Of a stretch of 32,439 bases of DNA, positions 22,421 to 30,980 are shown one piece after another. Below the pieces are notes generated by a model, which did no database searches, was not told the origin of the DNA, and was given only the letters and a program-made list of their open reading frames with translations. The stretch is taken from positions 1 to 32,439 of the forward strand of contig JAISTE010000104.1 of the NCBI GenBank assembly GCA_031272825.1. The letters run 5' to 3'. The stretch is from Propionibacteriaceae bacterium (lineage in GTDB: Bacteria; Actinomycetota; Actinomycetes; Propionibacteriales; Propionibacteriaceae). The first letter of the stretch is position 1. Every line of letters begins with the position of its first letter. Both the position numbers and the translations under genes were made by a program.

Positions 22421-24334
22421 CTACTCCTCGATTTCAGCTTCCGGCTTCTCATACTTGAAGATGACGCCGCCGAGCGGGGGAACCACCAAGGTCGCCGATG
22501 CCGGATAACCGTTCAGTTCCTCGTCGACGGCCTCAATCTTGCCCATGTTGCCGTGCGCGTTGGTGCCGTCGTAGACGCCCGAATCGGAGTTGAACAACTC
22601 CCTCCAGGTGCCCGTGTGCGGCAGACCGATGCGGTAGCGAGTCCAGGGCTCGGAGGAGAAGTTGACGACGATCGCCAGCTCTTCGCCATCCGAGGAACGG
22701 CGAATGTACGAGTAGGTGTTCCCGCCGGCGTCGTCGGCGTTGATCCAATCGAAGCCCTTCGGATCGGAATCCAGCTCCCACAAGGCCGGATGGGCGCGAT
22801 AGACCTCGTTGAGGTCGTGTACGAGCCGCTGCATTCCGCCATGCCCCCACAGCTCGGTTACCCACCATTCCAAGGAAACCGCCTCGTTGAACTCGGGCCG
22901 CTGAGCAAACTCCTGGCCCATGAACAAAAGCTTCTTGCCCGGGAACGTCCACATGAAGGTGTAGAAGGCTCGCAAGGTGGCGAACTGGCGCCAGGAATCC
23001 TGCGGAATCTTGTTGATCATCGAACCCTTGCCGTGCACCACCTCGTCGTGCGAGATCGGCAGAATGAAGTTCTCCGAATAGGCGTAGACCATCGCGAAGG
23101 TCATCTCGTGATGGTGGTACTGGCGGTAGATCGGCTCCAGCTCCAGGTAGCGCAGCGAGTCGTTCATCCAGCCCATGTTCCACTTGAAGCCGAACCCTAG
23201 GCCGCCTTGGTAGACCGGCTTGGTTACGCCGGGGAAGGACGTCGATTCTTCGGCGATGATCGTCACCCCGGGAACGCGCTCGTACAGGTGGCGGTTGACG
23301 TAGCGCAGGAAGTCGATGGCCTCCAGGTTTTCGTTGCCACCGTAGATGTTCGGCACCCACTGGCCGGGCTCGCGCGAATAGTCGAGGTAGAGCATGGAGG
23401 CGACAGCATCCACACGCAGGGCGTCGATGTGGAACTCCGAAACCCAGTACAGCGCATTGGAAACAAGGAAGGACTTCACCTCGTTGCGCCCGTAGTTGAA
23501 GATGTAGGTTCCCCAGTCCTTGTGCTCGCCCTGACGCGGGTCGGCGTGTTCATACAGCGCCGTGCCGTCGAAGCGGCCCAGCGCCCAATCGTCCTTGGGA
23601 AAGTGGCCGGGCACCCAGTCCAGGATGACGCCGATGCCGTTTTGGTGCAGGACGTCGACCAGGTGCCGGAACTCGTCGGGGCGACCGAGCCTGGATTCGG
23701 GAGCGTAGTAGTTGGTGACCTGGTAGCCCCAGGACGGTTCGAACGGGTGTTCGGTGACGGGCATGAACTCGACGTGGGTAAAGCCCATCCACTTGACGTA
23801 CTCAACCAGCTCCTCGGCGAGCTGCAGGTAGGTTTCGCCCTTGCGCCACGAGCCCAGGTGAACCTCGTAGATGCTCATCGGCTCGCTCCACAGGTGGCCC
23901 TTGGCGCGCTTGTCCAGCCAGGCGTCGTCGCCCCACACGAACTGGGAGGTGTAGACGATAGAGGAGTTGGCAGGGGCCTGCTCGGCGAAGAAGGCGTAGG
24001 GGTCGACCTTTTCGTGCCACTGGTCGTCGGCCCCGAGGATGTTGTACTTGTACAGCGTGCCGGTGCCCAGGCCCTCTACGAATAGCGCCCAGACGCCCGA
24101 GCCGGGTACCAGGTGCATCTCGTCGCCGGTCCACCAGTTGAAGTCGCCGTTGACGCGCACACGCTTGGCATTCGGCGCCCACACGGCGAAGCGTACGCCG
24201 GTGATGTCCCCGCGTTCGTCGTCGTGGATGGTGACTTCATGAGCGCCTAGGCGCTTCCAGGCTTCGGTGTCCCCGCCGTTGTGGAAACCCTCGAGATCCC
24301 AACCTGTGAGTCCTCCGGATAGATCGTGGGTCAT
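22421..24334 (-). CDS. glgB: 1,4-alpha-glucan branching enzyme GlgB
   Basis: The 637-residue GH13 enzyme makes alpha-1,6 branches in glycogen. A CBM48 domain (GVRFAVWAPNAKRVRVNGDFNWW) precedes the barrel, which shows SIYEVHLGSW, VTNYYAP, DWVPGHFP, nucleophile Asp309 in HIDALRVDAVASMLYLDYS, acid/base Glu362 in IIAEEST, and ISHDEVVHGKGS. The C-terminal beta domain ends at VVPPLGGVIFKYE. It is about 90 residues shorter than the long GlgB form, consistent with lacking the extra N1 module. GGGAG lies 6 nt before the ATG. It is the last gene of glgX-glgE-glgB, 68 nt after glgE. No intrinsic terminator with a T tract follows, so the hairpins in the repeat array may do that job. Confidence 0.96.
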   Translation of the reverse strand: MTHDLSGGLTGWDLEGFHNGGDTEAWKRLGAHEVTIHDDERGDITGVRFAVWAPNAKRVRVNGDFNWWTGDEMHLVPGSGVWALFVEGLGTGTLYKYNILGADDQWHEKVDPYAFFAEQAPANSSIVYTSQFVWGDDAWLDKRAKGHLWSEPMSIYEVHLGSWRKGETYLQLAEELVEYVKWMGFTHVEFMPVTEHPFEPSWGYQVTNYYAPESRLGRPDEFRHLVDVLHQNGIGVILDWVPGHFPKDDWALGRFDGTALYEHADPRQGEHKDWGTYIFNYGRNEVKSFLVSNALYWVSEFHIDALRVDAVASMLYLDYSREPGQWVPNIYGGNENLEAIDFLRYVNRHLYERVPGVTIIAEESTSFPGVTKPVYQGGLGFGFKWNMGWMNDSLRYLELEPIYRQYHHHEMTFAMVYAYSENFILPISHDEVVHGKGSMINKIPQDSWRQFATLRAFYTFMWTFPGKKLLFMGQEFAQRPEFNEAVSLEWWVTELWGHGGMQRLVHDLNEVYRAHPALWELDSDPKGFDWINADDAGGNTYSYIRRSSDGEELAIVVNFSSEPWTRYRIGLPHTGTWRELFNSDSGVYDGTNAHGNMGKIEAVDEELNGYPASATLVVPPLGGVIFKYEKPEAEIEE

Positions 24335-24402
24335 CTGAACTCCCTATCTCTTTTATCCTTATCTAACCCTTTTCGGGTACGGGATGTAAACCCTGGGAAG
24401 GG

Positions 24403-26436
24403 TCAATTCTTGGTCACGCGGAAAATGTGTGCTGGCTTGTCCGGCGTCAAACGCACGAAGTTGTTTGCCCCCCAGTGGAACAGGTTTCCGGTGAGGCGAT
24501 CCTCGACCTGGTAGACGTCGTCCCAGCCCATGCCGAGCGACGGAAGATCGACGTTCACCTGCCCCTCTTCCGTGTACTCGGGGTTGAGCGAGCACACCAC
24601 CAGGATGCAATCGTCGCCGTCGACCTTGGAGTAGGCGAGGATCCGCTCGTTCGTGGTGTTGTGGAACCGGAACTGCCGCAGCTGCTGCAGCGCCGGGTGG
24701 TGCTTGCGGATGGCGTTGAGCTTGCCGATGAGCACATTGAGGTTCGGCTGCGCATTGTAGTCACGGGGCCGGTACTCGTACTTTTCGGAGTTCAGGTATT
24801 CCTCGCGGTCTGGGCCGAGCGGCTCGTGCTCGAAAAGCTCGAAGCCCGAGTAGACGCCCCAGGCGGGGGAGAGGGTGGCGGCCAGAATCGCGCGGATGGC
24901 GAAGGCGGCCTGGTTGCCCGAGTGCAGGTAGAACGGGTTGATGTCGGGCGTGTTGACGAAGAAGTTGGGCCTGAAGAACGAGTCCGTTTGGGTGGTGAGC
25001 TCGGTCATGTACTGCTGAATGTCCCACTGGTGCTCGCGCCAGACGAAGTAGGTGTAGGACTGCTGGAAGCCCAGCTTGGCAAGGGAGTGCATCATCGCCG
25101 GGCGGGTGAAGGCCTCGGCGAAGAAGATCACCTCGGGGTGTTTCTTGCGGAAAAGGGTCATCAGGCGCGACCAGAAGGAGAGCGCCTTGGTGTGCGGATT
25201 GTCGACGCGGAAGATCTTCACTCCGTGGGCCATCCACAGCTCCAGGATGCGCACGACCTCCTTGAAGATGCCGTCGGGGTCGTTGTCGAAGTTGATCGGG
25301 TAGATGTCTTGGTACTTCTTGGGCGGGTTTTCGGCGTACGCGATGGTGCCGTCGACGCGGGTGGTGAACCACTCGGGGTGTTCTTTGACCCAAGGGTGGT
25401 CGGGGGAGCACTGCAGCGCGAAGTCGAGTGCGACCTCCATCCCCAGCGACTTGGCCTTCTCGACAAAGCGGTCGAAGGAGTCGAAGTCGCCCAGATCGGG
25501 GTTGACGGCGTCGTGGCCGCCGTCCTCGTTGCCGATCGCCCAGGGCGAGCCGGGATCGGCCGGGCCCGCGTTCAGCGTGTTGTTCTTGCCCTTGCGGAAG
25601 GAGTGGCCGATGGGGTGGATGGGCGGCAGGTAGACGACGTCGAAGCCCATCTGCGCGATCTCCTCCAGGCGCTGGTGGCAGCCGTCAAAGGTGCCTGAGT
25701 GCCAGCGTCCGGTCGATTCGTCGAACCAGGCACCCACCGAGCGGGGGAAGAACTCGTACCAGGAGGCGTAGAGGGCACGCTTGCGCTCGACCTGGATGGG
25801 GTAGGACTTGGTGGGGGAGACGAGGTCGCGCGGGCCGAACTGACCCATGATCGACGCCAAACGCGGGTCGTTGATCGTCTTTTCCAGTTCTTCGACGTTC
25901 TTGGCCGGGTCTAGTGCGGCGGAGAAGGATTTCAGGGCTTTGGCGTCGGCCTGGCGTTTGAGATTGGGCAGCGTGCGCTCGATCAGGTGCTGGCCTTCGA
26001 GGCAGACGAGCTGGAGGTCTTGCCCGGCATCGAGCTTGGCGATGGCGTTGTGGTGCCAGGTGGCCCACGGATCGGACCAGCCTTCGATGCGGAAGTGCCA
26101 CAGGCCTTCCTTGTCCAGGCGCACCCAGGCCTCCCAGGGGTCGAGGCCCCAAGGCTCGACGGCGTGCATTCCCACACGGATCTCCCGCCCACGGGGGTTG
26201 ACCAGCACCACGGTGGCGTTGACGGCGTCGTGGCCCTCGCGGAAGACGGTGGCCCGGATCGGGATCAGCTCATCCACTACGGCTTTTGCGGGATAGTCCC
26301 CCTCTTCTACGACCGGAGAGATACCGGTGACTGGGATGCGGCCGAAGCCTGGGGTACGGGCGGGAGCGGGTTTGGCGGCACGCGATCTAGGCTGGGCCTG
26401 CTTACCGCTCGCCTTTTGGGCAGTCTTCGCTGACAT
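24403..26436 (-). CDS. glgE: Maltosyltransferase GlgE (alpha-1,4-glucan:maltose-1-phosphate maltosyltransferase)
   Basis: This 677-residue GH13_3 enzyme adds maltose from maltose-1-phosphate to alpha-glucan chains. After a basic Ala/Lys/Pro-rich leader of about 30 residues come an N-terminal beta domain, the GlgE signature YPIQVERKRALYASWYEFFP, VYLPPIHPIG, AYAENPPKKYQDIYP, nucleophile Asp412 in KIFRVDNPHTKALSFW, and acid Glu441 in FFAEAFTRP. These residues set it apart from trehalose synthase and other GH13 members. GAGGAG lies 5 nt before the ATG, and the glgX stop is 7 nt upstream, so the two are tightly coupled. No treS, mak or glgM is in the window, so the source of maltose-1-phosphate must be encoded elsewhere. 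Confidence 0.96.
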   Translation of the reverse strand: MSAKTAQKASGKQAQPRSRAAKPAPARTPGFGRIPVTGISPVVEEGDYPAKAVVDELIPIRATVFREGHDAVNATVVLVNPRGREIRVGMHAVEPWGLDPWEAWVRLDKEGLWHFRIEGWSDPWATWHHNAIAKLDAGQDLQLVCLEGQHLIERTLPNLKRQADAKALKSFSAALDPAKNVEELEKTINDPRLASIMGQFGPRDLVSPTKSYPIQVERKRALYASWYEFFPRSVGAWFDESTGRWHSGTFDGCHQRLEEIAQMGFDVVYLPPIHPIGHSFRKGKNNTLNAGPADPGSPWAIGNEDGGHDAVNPDLGDFDSFDRFVEKAKSLGMEVALDFALQCSPDHPWVKEHPEWFTTRVDGTIAYAENPPKKYQDIYPINFDNDPDGIFKEVVRILELWMAHGVKIFRVDNPHTKALSFWSRLMTLFRKKHPEVIFFAEAFTRPAMMHSLAKLGFQQSYTYFVWREHQWDIQQYMTELTTQTDSFFRPNFFVNTPDINPFYLHSGNQAAFAIRAILAATLSPAWGVYSGFELFEHEPLGPDREEYLNSEKYEYRPRDYNAQPNLNVLIGKLNAIRKHHPALQQLRQFRFHNTTNERILAYSKVDGDDCILVVCSLNPEYTEEGQVNVDLPSLGMGWDDVYQVEDRLTGNLFHWGANNFVRLTPDKPAHIFRVTKN

Positions 26437-26443
26437 GTTCTCC

Positions 26444-28543
26444 TCAGTCGGTTAGTCCAGGTTCTGCCAGGGTGGGAACCTGGTTCACTACCTTGCCACT
26501 CAAGACCACGACAGTCCAAGCCGGGACAGTGAAGGTGTCGCCCGGATTGAGGGTTCCAGTGGGCAGCTCGCCGTTGTCGTCGGTGTCGAGGATGACCTGC
26601 CAGGATTCGGCAAACATATCGGTTGGCAGCTTCCAGTTGATGGGGGAGTGGCCGCCGTGGATGATCGCCAGCAGCGCGCTGTCGGTATCGGAAAGGTACA
26701 TGCCGAGCGTGCGCCGCAAACCCTCGTGCCACTGCGAATCGTTCAGCTCCCAGCCCGCCTCGTTGAGCCACGCGATGCCCGGGCGATCCAGATCGGCCCC
26801 GGCGCGGTCGCGCACCTCGACCGCCCAGCGAAACTGGGCCGGGCGCAGGATCGGATAATCGCGGCGCAATTTCAGCAGATCCTTGGTGAGCTTACGCAGG
26901 GACAGCCACTCAGTGTCGGGCGTCCAGTCCACCCAAGAGATCTCGTTGTCCTGGCAATAGGCGTTGTTGTTGCCGCCTTGCGTGCGGCCCATCTCGTCGC
27001 CTGCGGCCATCATGGGCATCCCGGCGGAAAGCAGCAAGGTGGCCATCATGTTCTTGGCCGTACGCACCCTCGCCAGGTTGATCTCGGGGTCTTTCGTCTC
27101 GCCCTCGTAGCCGTGGTTGTTGGAGCGGTTGTCGTTGGCACCGTCGTGGTTGGACTCGCCGTTGGCGTCGTTGTGTTTGAGGTTGTAGGTGACGACGTCG
27201 CGCAGGGTAAAGCCGTCGTGGCAGTCGATGTAGTTCACCGACGACGTCCCCGAGCGCCCCCCGTGATCGAACAAGTCAGAAGAACCCGAGAGGCGAGTGG
27301 CCAACTCTTGGACGTTGCGCGAATCGCCGCGCCAGAAGTCGCGCACGAAGTTGCGGTAGACGTCGTTCCACTCCGACCAGCCGACGCCCCAGCGCCCGAC
27401 CTGGTAGCCGTAGGGGCCGATGTCCCAGGGTTCGGCGATCATCACCTTGTGCCGCAGCACCGGGTCGGCGGCGATCAGCTGCTTGAACATGTGCCCCTGG
27501 TCGACCTCGTGGTTTTCGTTGCGGATCAGGGTCGGGGCCAGGTCGAAGCGGAAGCCGTCCGCGCCCATCTCCGTCGCCCAATAGCGCAACGAGTCGATCA
27601 CCAGCTCCAGCACCTGGGCGTGGGCGGTGTTTACCGAGTTGCCGGTGCCCGTGACGTCGTAGTCGTCGCGGTTCGAATTCGTCAGCCGGTAGTAGGCGAG
27701 GTGATCGATGCCGCGGAAGGACAGCGTCGGGCCTTGGTGGGAGCCCTCGCCGGTGTGGTTGTAGACGACGTCAAGGATGACCGCGATGCCGTTCGCGTGG
27801 AGCGTGGAGACCATGTCCTTGAACTCCGAAACCTGCTGGCCCATCTCACCCGAGGCCGAGTACTCGGCGTGCGGGGCGAAGAAGCCCATGGTGTTGTAGC
27901 CCCAGTAGTTGACCAGGCCGCGGCCGATCAAGAACGGCTCGGAGATGAAGTGGTGAACGGGCAAGAACTCGACGGTGTTGATGCCCAGATCCTTGAGGTA
28001 GGCGATGTTGGCCGGATGGGCGAAGCCCGCATAGGTGCCGCGCAGCTCTCTGGGGATGTCGCCGTTGAGCTTGGTGTAGCCCTTCAGGTGCGTCTCGTAG
28101 ACGACCATCTCGGCGGGCTTTATGGGTGTGGCTAGGGGGGTTGCTGGTTCGGTTGGGGCGACGACCACCGAGAGGGGTACCGAGAAGGCGTCGTCGGTGG
28201 TGTCCTGGGTGTAGTTGTCGCCCTTCGGGTGGTCGAAGATCGGCCCGGAATACTTGACGTCCTTGGTGATGGCCAGCGCGTACGGGTCGAGGTGCAGCTT
28301 GGCCGGGTTGAAGCGTTCGCCCGAATCCGGATCCCAGGGCCCGTGGAGCCGGTAGCCGTACATCTGGCCCGCGCCGATGCCGTCGATGCTGGCAGACCAG
28401 ATCCCGGTCTCTGGGTCGAGTTCCATGTCGTGGTTGACCTGTGTGCGGTCTTCGGAGACGAGGGCCAGTTCGACGCGGTTGGCCCTGGGTGCCCAGAGGG
28501 AGAAAGCCACCCCAGTGTCGGTCAAATGTGCTCCAAGAGGCAT
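26444..28543 (-). CDS. glgX: Glycogen debranching enzyme GlgX
   Basis: The 699-residue isoamylase-type GH13 enzyme cuts alpha-1,6 branches. It begins with an N-terminal CBM48 domain (GVAFSLWAPRANRVELAL), then YETHLKGYTKLN, NYWGYNTMGFFAP, DVVYNHTGEGSHQGPT, nucleophile Asp334 in GADGFRFDLAP, acid Glu371 in VMIAEPWD, and NYIDCHDGFTLRDVVTYNLKHNDANGE-type loops typical of GlgX. AAAGG precedes the ATG by 8 nt. It is the first gene of the operon with glgE and glgB, so trimming and building of glucan are transcribed together. The promoter should lie in 28544-28677, shared with divergent mnmA; I see no clear hexamers for it. Confidence 0.96.
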   Translation of the reverse strand: MPLGAHLTDTGVAFSLWAPRANRVELALVSEDRTQVNHDMELDPETGIWSASIDGIGAGQMYGYRLHGPWDPDSGERFNPAKLHLDPYALAITKDVKYSGPIFDHPKGDNYTQDTTDDAFSVPLSVVVAPTEPATPLATPIKPAEMVVYETHLKGYTKLNGDIPRELRGTYAGFAHPANIAYLKDLGINTVEFLPVHHFISEPFLIGRGLVNYWGYNTMGFFAPHAEYSASGEMGQQVSEFKDMVSTLHANGIAVILDVVYNHTGEGSHQGPTLSFRGIDHLAYYRLTNSNRDDYDVTGTGNSVNTAHAQVLELVIDSLRYWATEMGADGFRFDLAPTLIRNENHEVDQGHMFKQLIAADPVLRHKVMIAEPWDIGPYGYQVGRWGVGWSEWNDVYRNFVRDFWRGDSRNVQELATRLSGSSDLFDHGGRSGTSSVNYIDCHDGFTLRDVVTYNLKHNDANGESNHDGANDNRSNNHGYEGETKDPEINLARVRTAKNMMATLLLSAGMPMMAAGDEMGRTQGGNNNAYCQDNEISWVDWTPDTEWLSLRKLTKDLLKLRRDYPILRPAQFRWAVEVRDRAGADLDRPGIAWLNEAGWELNDSQWHEGLRRTLGMYLSDTDSALLAIIHGGHSPINWKLPTDMFAESWQVILDTDDNGELPTGTLNPGDTFTVPAWTVVVLSGKVVNQVPTLAEPGLTD

Positions 28544-28648
28544 CGGTCAACCTTTCTTTATTAGGCCAGCCATCCCCGGTGCGACAACGGCTGACCACAT
28601 TTCTCAGCTTATCGGCAAGCGTTGGCAGAGGCCACAAGGGGCACCCTG

Positions 28649-28678
28649 GGACATGTCCTGGCGAGTATTGTTTACGGG
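28649..28678 (+). promoter_or_regulatory. Candidate leaderless promoter of mnmA with a GGACATGTCC palindrome
   Basis: TATTGT (28666-28671) ends 6 nt before the GTG start at 28678, and there is no Shine-Dalgarno, so the message may start at the GTG. No good -35 is present. A perfect 10-bp palindrome, GGACATGTCC (28649-28658), sits where a -35 would be. The longer GGACATGTCCTGG recurs with one change at 29839-29851. Confidence 0.4.
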
Positions 28679-29736
28679 TGCGAATTCTAGTGGGTATGAG
28701 CGGCGGAGTGGATTCCTCGGTGGCCGCCGCGAGGTTGGTGGAGGCCGGGCACGACGTTACCGGCATGTATATGCAGTTGTCGAACGCCGAATCGTCGTAT
28801 TCGTACGGGATACCCGACGATCCGCGCGATGCGCAGCGCGTGGCGTCGATCCTGGGGATTCCCTTCCTGGTTTGGGATTTCGCCGCCGAGTACGAAAAGT
28901 CGGTGGTCGATTATTTCCAAGAAGAATATGCCGCCGGGCGCACCCCCAACCCCTGCCTGCGCTGCAACCGCACGATCAAGTTCGGCAAGACCCTGCAAAC
29001 GGCCCTGGATTCGGGCTTCGACGCCTTCGCCACCGGCCACTACGTGCGCACTGATGTAGTCGACGGCAAGACCCGGCTCCTGCGCTCCCACAACCTTCCC
29101 AAGGATCAGTCCTATGTGCTGGGCGTACTCAATCAGCACCAGCTCTCCCACGCGGTCTTCCCGCTGGGTGACGAGACCGAGAAGTCGGCGGTGCGCGCCG
29201 AGGCCGAGCGCCGCGGGCTGCCAGTGGCCGAGAAGAAGGATTCCTACGATATCTGCTTCATCCGCACCGGCACGGCGGCGTCGTTCCTCAAAGAGCGGCT
29301 CGGGGTGAAGCCGGGGGACATCGTCGACGAAGAGGGTGAGGTACTCGGGCATCACGACGGGGCCTTCCAGTACACCGTCGGCCAGCGCAAGGGCTTGGCG
29401 CTGGGCAAGCCTGCGAAGGACGGCAAGCCGCGCTTCGTGCTCGGCATCGACCCGGTGACCAACTCGGTCAAGGTCGGGCCGCGCGACCACCTGCGGGTGC
29501 AGACGATTCGGGGCAAATCGCTGACCTTCACCGAGGAGCGCGTCGGCGAGCCGTGGGAGGGTTTCGCCCAGTGGCGCGCGCACTCGCGCCCGGTGCCCGC
29601 TCGGTTCTCATACCCGGAGGGCAAGCTGCTTGTGGAGCTGAAAGAACCCGCCGAGGCGGTGGCATCCGGGCAGTTCTTGATTTGCTACGACGGCGAGCGG
29701 GTCGTCGGCTCTGCGGTGATCGAATCTGCCCAGTAG
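28678..29736 (+). CDS. mnmA: tRNA-specific 2-thiouridylase MnmA
   Basis: The 352-residue protein puts sulfur on U34 of tRNA-Lys, -Glu and -Gln. The PP-loop is SGGVDSS at 8-14. RTPNPCLRCNRTIKFG provides catalytic Cys96, and DSYDICFI provides the second, Cys193, needed for persulfide transfer. QRKGLALG in the middle and a beta-barrel end complete the family layout. The frame is open far upstream of the start, but the conserved start VRILVGMSGG and the divergent glgX gene fix the GTG at 28678. No cysteine desulfurase is adjacent, although in many actinobacteria one precedes mnmA. Confidence 0.95.
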   Translation: MRILVGMSGGVDSSVAAARLVEAGHDVTGMYMQLSNAESSYSYGIPDDPRDAQRVASILGIPFLVWDFAAEYEKSVVDYFQEEYAAGRTPNPCLRCNRTIKFGKTLQTALDSGFDAFATGHYVRTDVVDGKTRLLRSHNLPKDQSYVLGVLNQHQLSHAVFPLGDETEKSAVRAEAERRGLPVAEKKDSYDICFIRTGTAASFLKERLGVKPGDIVDEEGEVLGHHDGAFQYTVGQRKGLALGKPAKDGKPRFVLGIDPVTNSVKVGPRDHLRVQTIRGKSLTFTEERVGEPWEGFAQWRAHSRPVPARFSYPEGKLLVELKEPAEAVASGQFLICYDGERVVGSAVIESAQ

Positions 29737-29757
29737 AACGCTTGGGCGGCTCTGACG

Positions 29758-29823
29758 TTGCGGAACCTAGCTTTGGCGTACAACTAACGCACATTCGGTG
29801 ACGGCGTTTTGCGGAAACTAGCT
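29758..29823. repeat. Pair of near-identical 15-bp direct repeats
   Basis: ttgcggaacctagct (29758-29772) and ttgcggaaactagct (29809-29823) differ at one base and are 51 nt apart, close to five turns of DNA. They lie in the 184-nt gap between mnmA and the SPFH gene, ahead of the latter's promoter. The spacing suits paired binding sites of one protein, but chance duplication is possible. Confidence 0.5.
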
Positions 29824-29885
29824 CTCACAGCCGTCCCCGGATATGTCCTGGAAATACCAGGGTCGTCGCAAGACCATCTGCGCGT

Positions 29886-29914
29886 TATGCTTGCCGAAAA
29901 CCCATTGAGGGAGG
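29886..29914 (+). promoter_or_regulatory. -10 element and ribosome site of the SPFH gene
   Basis: TATGCT (29886-29891) is a good -10 element, placing a start site near 29898. GAGGGAGG (29907-29914) is a strong ribosome site 6 nt before the ATG. The -35 position (TCGTCG, 29863-29868) is weak. Confidence 0.45.
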
Positions 29915-29920
29915 TTCGCA

Positions 29921-30844
29921 ATGAACGTTGTGTTCGGAATTCTCGGCGGTTTGATCCCCGTCATCTTGATCGTCATCGTGCTGCTCATCGTGCTGGGAGG
30001 TGCGTTCTTCGTCGTACAGCAGCAAACCGCCGCGATCGTCGAGCGCTTCGGGCGCTTTCACATGGTCAAGACGGCAGGGCTTAGGGCCAAGATCCCGTTC
30101 GTTGACCGGATTCGCTACCGCATGGATCTGCGCGTGCGGCAATCCGATCTGAACCTGGAGACCAAGACCAAGGACAACGTGTTCGTGCGCATCTCTGTCT
30201 CCACCCAGTACCGCGTCGACCCGAACAAGATCGTCGCCGCTTTCTACGAGCTGTCGAACCCCGAGATGCAGATCGCCTCCTACATAGAGGATTCCATCCG
30301 TTCGGCGCTGCCGACGCTGAACCTGGACGAGGCGTTCGAGCGCAAGGACGATATCGCCGTGCAGGTCTCCCACCACCTGATGGAGTCGATGTCGGCCTAC
30401 GGCTACTACATCGTGAAGACCCTGATCACGGCGATCGAACCCGCGCTGGCCGTCAAGGAATCGATGAACGACATCAACGCCGCCCAGCGCAAGCGCGTCG
30501 CGGCCCAAGAGCTGGCCGAGGCCGACCGCATCCGCGTGGTCACCGCCGCCCGGGCAGAGGCCGAGAAGGATCAGCTGCACGGCCAGGGCATCGCCAACGA
30601 GCGCCGCGAGATCGTCAATGGGCTGTCCGAATCGTTCAAGGAACTCGCCGAATCCGGCCTGAATCAGGAGCAAATTTTCTCGATCCTGCTGGCGAACCAG
30701 TACATCGATGCCCTGGAAACCTTCGCGGTGAAGGGCAACTCGACCATCTTCTTGCCGGGCTCTCCGACTGGCGCAGACGAGTTCCGCAACGCCGTCATGG
30801 AGGCCATGGCCACCCAAAGAACCGTCCACAACGCAAAACAGTGA
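29921..30844 (+). CDS. SPFH/Band 7 (stomatin-like) membrane protein
   Basis: This 307-residue protein has an N-terminal membrane segment (about 5-32, LGGLIPVILIVIVLLIVLGG), then an SPFH domain: VQQQTAAIVERFGRF, PFVDRIRYRMDLRVRQ, TKDNVFVRISVSTQYRV. A long charged helix follows (NDINAAQRKRVAAQELAEADRIR, AARAEAEKDQLHGQGIANERR) and then an Ala/Leu-rich oligomerisation end. Such proteins form ring or cage assemblies on the membrane, organising microdomains or guarding proteases. It lacks the HflK/C sequence marks and has no neighbouring NfeD, so stomatin/prohibitin-like is the safest label. The stop is 136 nt before amt, and a GlnR-like box starts 5 nt past it. Confidence 0.92.
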   Translation: MNVVFGILGGLIPVILIVIVLLIVLGGAFFVVQQQTAAIVERFGRFHMVKTAGLRAKIPFVDRIRYRMDLRVRQSDLNLETKTKDNVFVRISVSTQYRVDPNKIVAAFYELSNPEMQIASYIEDSIRSALPTLNLDEAFERKDDIAVQVSHHLMESMSAYGYYIVKTLITAIEPALAVKESMNDINAAQRKRVAAQELAEADRIRVVTAARAEAEKDQLHGQGIANERREIVNGLSESFKELAESGLNQEQIFSILLANQYIDALETFAVKGNSTIFLPGSPTGADEFRNAVMEAMATQRTVHNAKQ

Positions 30845-30848
30845 CGGG

Positions 30849-30875
30849 TTTACGTCGGTGTAACTCGACTGCAAC
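30849..30875 (+). promoter_or_regulatory. GlnR-like nitrogen-control box upstream of amt
   Basis: TTTAC-n6-GTAAC-n6-GCAAC (30849-30853, 30860-30864, 30871-30875) has the 11-bp period of the GlnR site. The last two match the published GTnAC-n6-GnAAC pattern. It lies 105 nt upstream of the amt start, with a likely -10 TAGCTT at 30939-30944. GlnR activates amt genes in several actinobacteria. The match is by eye and the regulator itself is not in the window. Confidence 0.5.
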
Positions 30876-30980
30876 CGCGGGTGCGCGAATCGCAACACTG
30901 ATTTACACGCCGTAAACGCGCCGTTCTTCCAGCTTCCGTAGCTTTTGGGGCGTTAGCCAAACCCAAACAAAGGACGGATT

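Noticed and set aside
24427-25698. Long plus-strand open frame inside glgE
   Set aside because: Antisense shadow of glgE with biased Val/Gly/Glu composition and no domain.
26648-28135. Long plus-strand open frame inside glgX
   Set aside because: Antisense shadow of glgX; no ribosome site or family match.
28441-28677. N-terminal extension of mnmA
   Set aside because: The open frame runs back into glgX, but homology begins at VRILVGMSGG and a promoter-like TATTGT sits just before the GTG.
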